Shown: positions 60,840 to 64,000 of the stretch, in pieces
Layout: the number at the start of each line of letters is the position of its first letter
How positions within the stretch are numbered: the stretch's first letter is position 1
Source: Anoxynatronum sibiricum
GTDB lineage: Bacteria; Bacillota; Clostridia; Peptostreptococcales; Tindalliaceae
Length of the DNA stretch: 64,000 nucleotides
Assembly: GCF_039414295.1 (NCBI RefSeq)
Contig: NZ_JBCITM010000011.1
Span: forward strand, 1 to 64,000
Reading direction: 5' to 3'
Notes under the pieces: generated by a model
Database searches by the model: none
The model's input: the letters and a program-made list of their open reading frames with translations, nothing else
Told to the model about the DNA's origin: nothing
Position numbers and translations under genes: made by a program

Positions 60840-61370
60840 TTATTCTCCAACTCCATAGCGATTAACAAAAACACGATTTTCAGGCAAATCATCCTCTGAA
60901 TAAGGCTGCTTATTTTCTGCAGGGTATCCCATGGCGATAAAGCTGGCCACGTGAAGATGTTGGGGTATTTTGAACATTTCACGAATAACAGCTTCTGTTG
61001 ATCGCACTTCATCGCAAGATCGGTTACGCACCTGAATCCAGCAGGAGCCCAACCCAAGCATCTCTGCTTCCAATTGAATCAATGTGGCGGCAATGGCGGC
61101 ATCTTCCACCCACACATTGCTTTTAGCCGGGTCTGCCAGAATGACAATGGCCAGGGGCGATTCCTTGACAAAGGCGGCTCCCATTTCCCTGGATTGGGAT
61201 AGCTTTTTCAGTAACTCGGGTTCTGTCACAACCACAAACTCCCAGGGCTGTGATTTCTTAGACGAGGGTGCCAACAGTGCCGCTTTCATGATTTGTTCTA
61301 TCTTTTCAGGCTCCACTGCTTTTTGTTCATATTTTCTTATACTGCGCCTTTTCATCAGTAAGTCAAGCAT
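60840..61370 (-). CDS. Nitroreductase family FMN protein
   Basis: A 176-residue flavin reductase-type protein. The FMN-binding RRSIRKYEQKAVE (about 8-20), APSSKKSQPWEFVVV (about 34-48), the central ILADPAKSNVWVEDAAIAA and GLGSCWIQVRNR (about 106-117) are typical. Such enzymes reduce quinones or nitro compounds with NAD(P)H; the natural substrate is unknown. GGGGGAG lies seven bases before the ATG. It is a single gene converging with degV. Confidence 0.92.
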   Translation of the reverse strand: MLDLLMKRRSIRKYEQKAVEPEKIEQIMKAALLAPSSKKSQPWEFVVVTEPELLKKLSQSREMGAAFVKESPLAIVILADPAKSNVWVEDAAIAATLIQLEAEMLGLGSCWIQVRNRSCDEVRSTEAVIREMFKIPQHLHVASFIAMGYPAENKQPYSEDDLPENRVFVNRYGVGE

Positions 61371-61539
61371 GTTTATTCTCCCCCTTATTCATCTTCTGTG
61401 GTATTGAATCCCGCTCTAATCTTATAGCATCTGTGACAAGACCACAAGAGCGTTCTATGATATTGAAATCATCCCAATAGTCTGTTAACATTCTTCTTTG
61501 CTGCAGGTCATGATTTGTTTCTCTCATCGAATCAGTTTC

Positions 61540-61569
61540 TTGATTAATTGAGCTGATTGATGGTATGAT
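61540..61569 (+). promoter_or_regulatory. Promoter of fprA
   Basis: TTGATT (61540-61545), an 18-base spacer and TATGAT (61564-61569), 73 bases before the ATG. The rest of the gap 61371-61539 shows no gene or RNA that I can identify. Confidence 0.5.
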
Positions 61570-61642
61570 TCTATCAGATACTGCTGTGCCGCCATCATGA
61601 TGTATTTCATAGTTTAATCAAATTTTATGAAGGAGTGTTACT

Positions 61643-62881
61643 ATGCTCACCACCGTCGGTATAACCGAACATGTCCATTATGTGGGTGTCAACGATCGGG
61701 AAACGTATCTTTTTGAAAATCTATGGCCTCTGGACCAAGGAGTTTCGTACAATTCTTATCTTATCAACGATGAACAGACAGCTGTGTTTGACACTGTCAA
61801 AAATACTAAAATGAACGACTTTATCGAAAAAATAAGCTCGATTCTGAAAGATCGTCCACTTGATTATTTGGTGATTAATCACATGGAACCCGATCACTCT
61901 GGATCAATCAAAGCTTTACAAGACAGATACCCACAGCTGAAACTCGTTGGCAATGCCAAAACTTTTGAAATCCTTGAGAACTTTTATGGTCCAATGGCAA
62001 ACTACCATATTGTAAAAGACGGTGATACCCTTTCTCTCGGCAGCCATGAACTGATATTTTATATGACACCCATGGTCCATTGGCCTGAAACCATGATGAC
62101 TTATGAGAAGAAAACTGGAATTCTTTTTTCCATGGATGCTTTTGGAGGTTTCGGTTCATTGGACGGCGGTATTTTTGACGATGAAGTGAATCTAGAGTTT
62201 TATATGGATGAAATCCGCCGCTATTATTCCAACATCGTAGGCAAGTATGGTGCCATGGTTCAAAAGGCACTGACCAAACTTAAAAATGCCGGTATTCCCA
62301 TTAACATCATCGCCCCCACCCATGGTCCTGTCTGGCGTACTGCCCCCGGTTGCATCATTGATTACTATGATCGCTGGTCAAAGGCTGAAACCGAAGAAGG
62401 CGTTGTTATTGTTTATGGTTCCATGTATGGCAATACACAAAAAATGGCCGATCTAATTGCCCGTCGCCTTGCAGACAAGGGAATTAAAAACATTCGAATA
62501 TACGACGCCTCCAAAACGCATGTCTCTTACCTTATCAGTGATATCTGGCGATTTAAAGGTGTTATTTTTGGAAGCTGCGCCTATAACACCGGCCTCTTCC
62601 CCTCAATGGAAAGCTTGGTGAGCAAACTTGAAAATTATCAGTTGAAAGATCGCTACTTGGGTATTTTTGGTACTGCCTCCTGGAGTGGTGGCGGAGTCTC
62701 TAACCTGAATAAGTTTGCTGAGAAGATCAAATGGCAGCAAGTTGGAGAATCTGTGGAAGCAAAATCCTCACCCAAAGAACAGGATTTTGAAAAGTGCATC
62801 GCCATGGCTGATGAAATGGCAGACTTGTTGATTCAGGAACGTCAGCCCGGTGTCAACCCATTTTGCAGCATCATCTATTAA
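61643..62881 (+). CDS. fprA: Flavo-diiron protein FprA (A-type flavoprotein)
   Basis: A 412-residue O2/NO reductase. The metallo-beta-lactamase-like domain holds the diiron site: H80, E82, D84, H85 (NHMEPDHSGS), H146 (MVHWPE), D165 (SMDAFGG) and H227 (PTHGP). The C-terminal flavodoxin domain (about 255-400) starts VIVYGSMYGNTQKM, where FMN binds. There is no rubredoxin domain. The enzyme reduces O2 to water or NO to N2O and protects anaerobes. GAAGGAG lies before ATG; a strong terminator follows. Confidence 0.97.
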   Translation: MLTTVGITEHVHYVGVNDRETYLFENLWPLDQGVSYNSYLINDEQTAVFDTVKNTKMNDFIEKISSILKDRPLDYLVINHMEPDHSGSIKALQDRYPQLKLVGNAKTFEILENFYGPMANYHIVKDGDTLSLGSHELIFYMTPMVHWPETMMTYEKKTGILFSMDAFGGFGSLDGGIFDDEVNLEFYMDEIRRYYSNIVGKYGAMVQKALTKLKNAGIPINIIAPTHGPVWRTAPGCIIDYYDRWSKAETEEGVVIVYGSMYGNTQKMADLIARRLADKGIKNIRIYDASKTHVSYLISDIWRFKGVIFGSCAYNTGLFPSMESLVSKLENYQLKDRYLGIFGTASWSGGGVSNLNKFAEKIKWQQVGESVEAKSSPKEQDFEKCIAMADEMADLLIQERQPGVNPFCSIIY

Positions 62882-62922
62882 GAATCTCTATTACCAGAAT
62901 ACCTTGTAATCACGAATTTCGC

Positions 62923-62954
62923 AAACCTCTTGTAGCCCGAGAGGTTTTTTTTTA
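62923..62954 (+). terminator. Terminator of fprA
   Basis: AAACCTCT (62923-62930) pairs with AGAGGTTT (62940-62947), and the T run continues to nine T. Confidence 0.9.
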
Positions 62955-63023
62955 TTTTCTATTCGCTGAAAGCCCTTAAAATAAAAGCTTTCACAAAAAC
63001 GCTCTCTTTCGCAAAAATAATGA

Positions 63024-63052
63024 TTGCACTTCTCTTTTTAACCGATTATAAT
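63024..63052 (+). promoter_or_regulatory. Promoter of folC
   Basis: TTGCAC (63024-63029), a 17-base spacer and TATAAT (63047-63052), 37 bases before the ATG. Confidence 0.75.
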
Positions 63053-63088
63053 TGATCTGCTATGATCATATTTTAAGGGGGCGCACCC

Positions 63089-64000
63089 ATGAGTTTTGCT
63101 TCTGCCATCCATTATGTGGAGACCTCACATGCCTTTGGAACACGGCTACATTTACACACCATTCATCATCTGCTTCATCTTTTGGGAAACCCCCACAGGC
63201 AACTACAAATTTTGCATGTGGCAGGCACCAACGGAAAAGGATCAACCTCCTCTTTTTTGGCCAGTATGCTGACTGCTGAAGGATATCGTACCGGACTCTT
63301 CACATCCCCCCACATGCACTGCTATACTGAGCGTATCCGCATTAATGGAGTCAACATTCCAGAAGAGGAACTGGCACGTATTTTATTACAAATTGAGTCC
63401 CTCTTAACCCCCATGGTTCATAACGGTGAATGTCCGCATCCCGCCATGTTTGATCTGATGACACTTGCGGCCTATATTTATTTCGGAAATGCAGACCTCG
63501 ATTATGTTGTTTTAGAGGTGGGGCTGGGTGGGCTGGAGGACGCCACAAATGTGATAGAAGCTCCCCTTGCTGCCGTCATTACCCCCATCGACATCGATCA
63601 TGTTGATCTTTTAGGCAACAGCCTTTCAGGTATTGCTGCACATAAAGCAGGCATTATCAAACATGACCGACCAGTTATCTATCATCACCAGTTGCCCGAA
63701 GCTGAAACAACCATACGTTCAGTTGCCGCTTCTTTGAGCGCCCCCCTGTTCTGCCTGGAATCGAGTCATATTCTTCCAATGAACTCTGATTTACTTGAAC
63801 AGCACTTTCATTTAAATCATCCCCGGTATGGTTTACAAGACTTGCATATTCGAATGCTGGGCGACCATCAAATGAGTAATGCCGCACTGGCAGCCCTGAC
63901 CCTTCTGGTGCTTCGTGACCACGGAAATCTTACCATCAGCAATGAAGCCATCTTACGGGGTCTTTTAAACACGCACTGGTCTGGCCGCCTTGAAGTATTG
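63089..64000 (+). CDS. folC: Folylpolyglutamate synthase/dihydrofolate synthase, 5' part (runs off the window)
   Basis: The first 304 codons of a Mur-ligase-family enzyme that adds glutamate to folates. The ATP-binding loop is HVAGTNGKGS (about 43-52), followed by GLFTSPHMHCYTERIRINGV and the central LEVGLGGLEDATN (Leu-Glu replacing the more usual Arg-Leu or Arg-Phe before DATN), then ITPIDIDHVDLLG. The frame is open to the last base of the window, so about 120-130 residues including the C-terminal glutamate ligase domain are missing. The ATG at 63089 has AAGGGGG seven bases upstream. Confidence 0.93.
   Translation, partial: MSFASAIHYVETSHAFGTRLHLHTIHHLLHLLGNPHRQLQILHVAGTNGKGSTSSFLASMLTAEGYRTGLFTSPHMHCYTERIRINGVNIPEEELARILLQIESLLTPMVHNGECPHPAMFDLMTLAAYIYFGNADLDYVVLEVGLGGLEDATNVIEAPLAAVITPIDIDHVDLLGNSLSGIAAHKAGIIKHDRPVIYHHQLPEAETTIRSVAASLSAPLFCLESSHILPMNSDLLEQHFHLNHPRYGLQDLHIRMLGDHQMSNAALAALTLLVLRDHGNLTISNEAILRGLLNTHWSGRLEVL

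Overview
The window looks like a chromosomal segment of an anaerobic, low-to-moderate GC Gram-positive bacterium of the class Clostridia. The signs are a Bacillota-type rrn leader and a CtsR heat-shock operator; AGGAGG ribosome sites with frequent TTG starts; oxygen-defence proteins typical of anaerobes (flavo-diiron FprA, a ferritin-like protein, hemerythrin); a ferredoxin-dependent 2-oxoacid oxidoreductase; MutS2, DegV and an M16C protease; and what appears to be a selenocysteine-decoding gene. I cannot name the genus. I see no prophage, insertion sequence, CRISPR array or tRNA; gene content is mostly housekeeping and metabolic, with several poorly understood modules.

Layout. 1-400: the 5' end of a 16S rRNA gene on the minus strand, with its leader and tandem promoters. 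400-5000: a phosphate butyryl/acetyltransferase, a TPR protein, an acetyltransferase and a B12-binding radical SAM protein (minus). 5100-6190: two small plus-strand units (a phospholipase C-like protein and an unknown 64-residue protein). 6200-11550: argS, a GerMN lipoprotein, a DUF523 protein and mutS2 (minus). 11730-16500: an aminotransferase and an acylating aldehyde dehydrogenase behind a clear sigma-54 promoter, next to their likely sigma-54 activator. 16846-24165: three plus-strand genes, namely a 1634-residue multidomain protein (HD, helical repeats, NadD-like nucleotidyltransferase, GNAT-like and phosphoribosyltransferase-like parts), a lactate/malate dehydrogenase-like protein and an iron-sulfur flavoprotein. 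24116-31004: an M16C protease, an MTA/SAH deaminase, recJ and a sirtuin (minus). 31264-33209: a MotA/TolQ-like and OmpA/MotB-like pair (plus).

33210-40808 is a tightly overlapped six-gene minus-strand run: AmmeMemoRadiSam radical SAM enzyme, LigB-AMMECR1 fusion, DUF368/PopT lipid carrier translocase, class II photolyase, LOV-domain histidine kinase, and response regulator-GGDEF. It reads as a blue-light sensing and repair operon. 40947-44680 is a CtsR-controlled dnaJ-like-clpB operon. 44708-47160 (plus): dihydroorotate dehydrogenase-like, FliL-like, ferritin-like and pterin dehydratase genes. 47232-54137 (minus): beta-lactamase-like hydrolase, NAD(P)H-hydrate repair enzyme, cation antiporter, FMN-binding protein and KorAB.

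54330-64000: hemerythrin; a hidden minus-strand selenoprotein gene (54841-55128) whose in-frame UGA is followed by a good SECIS hairpin; a Cache histidine kinase; an MFS transporter; YjbQ; a membrane/coiled-coil gene joined to a polysaccharide deacetylase by an A-run that forms a perfect -1 slippery heptamer; DegV; a nitroreductase; fprA; and the start of folC, which runs off the window end. The main points for a second look are the selenoprotein, the probable frameshifted deacetylase, the 1634-residue protein with its two partners, and the LOV/photolyase operon.
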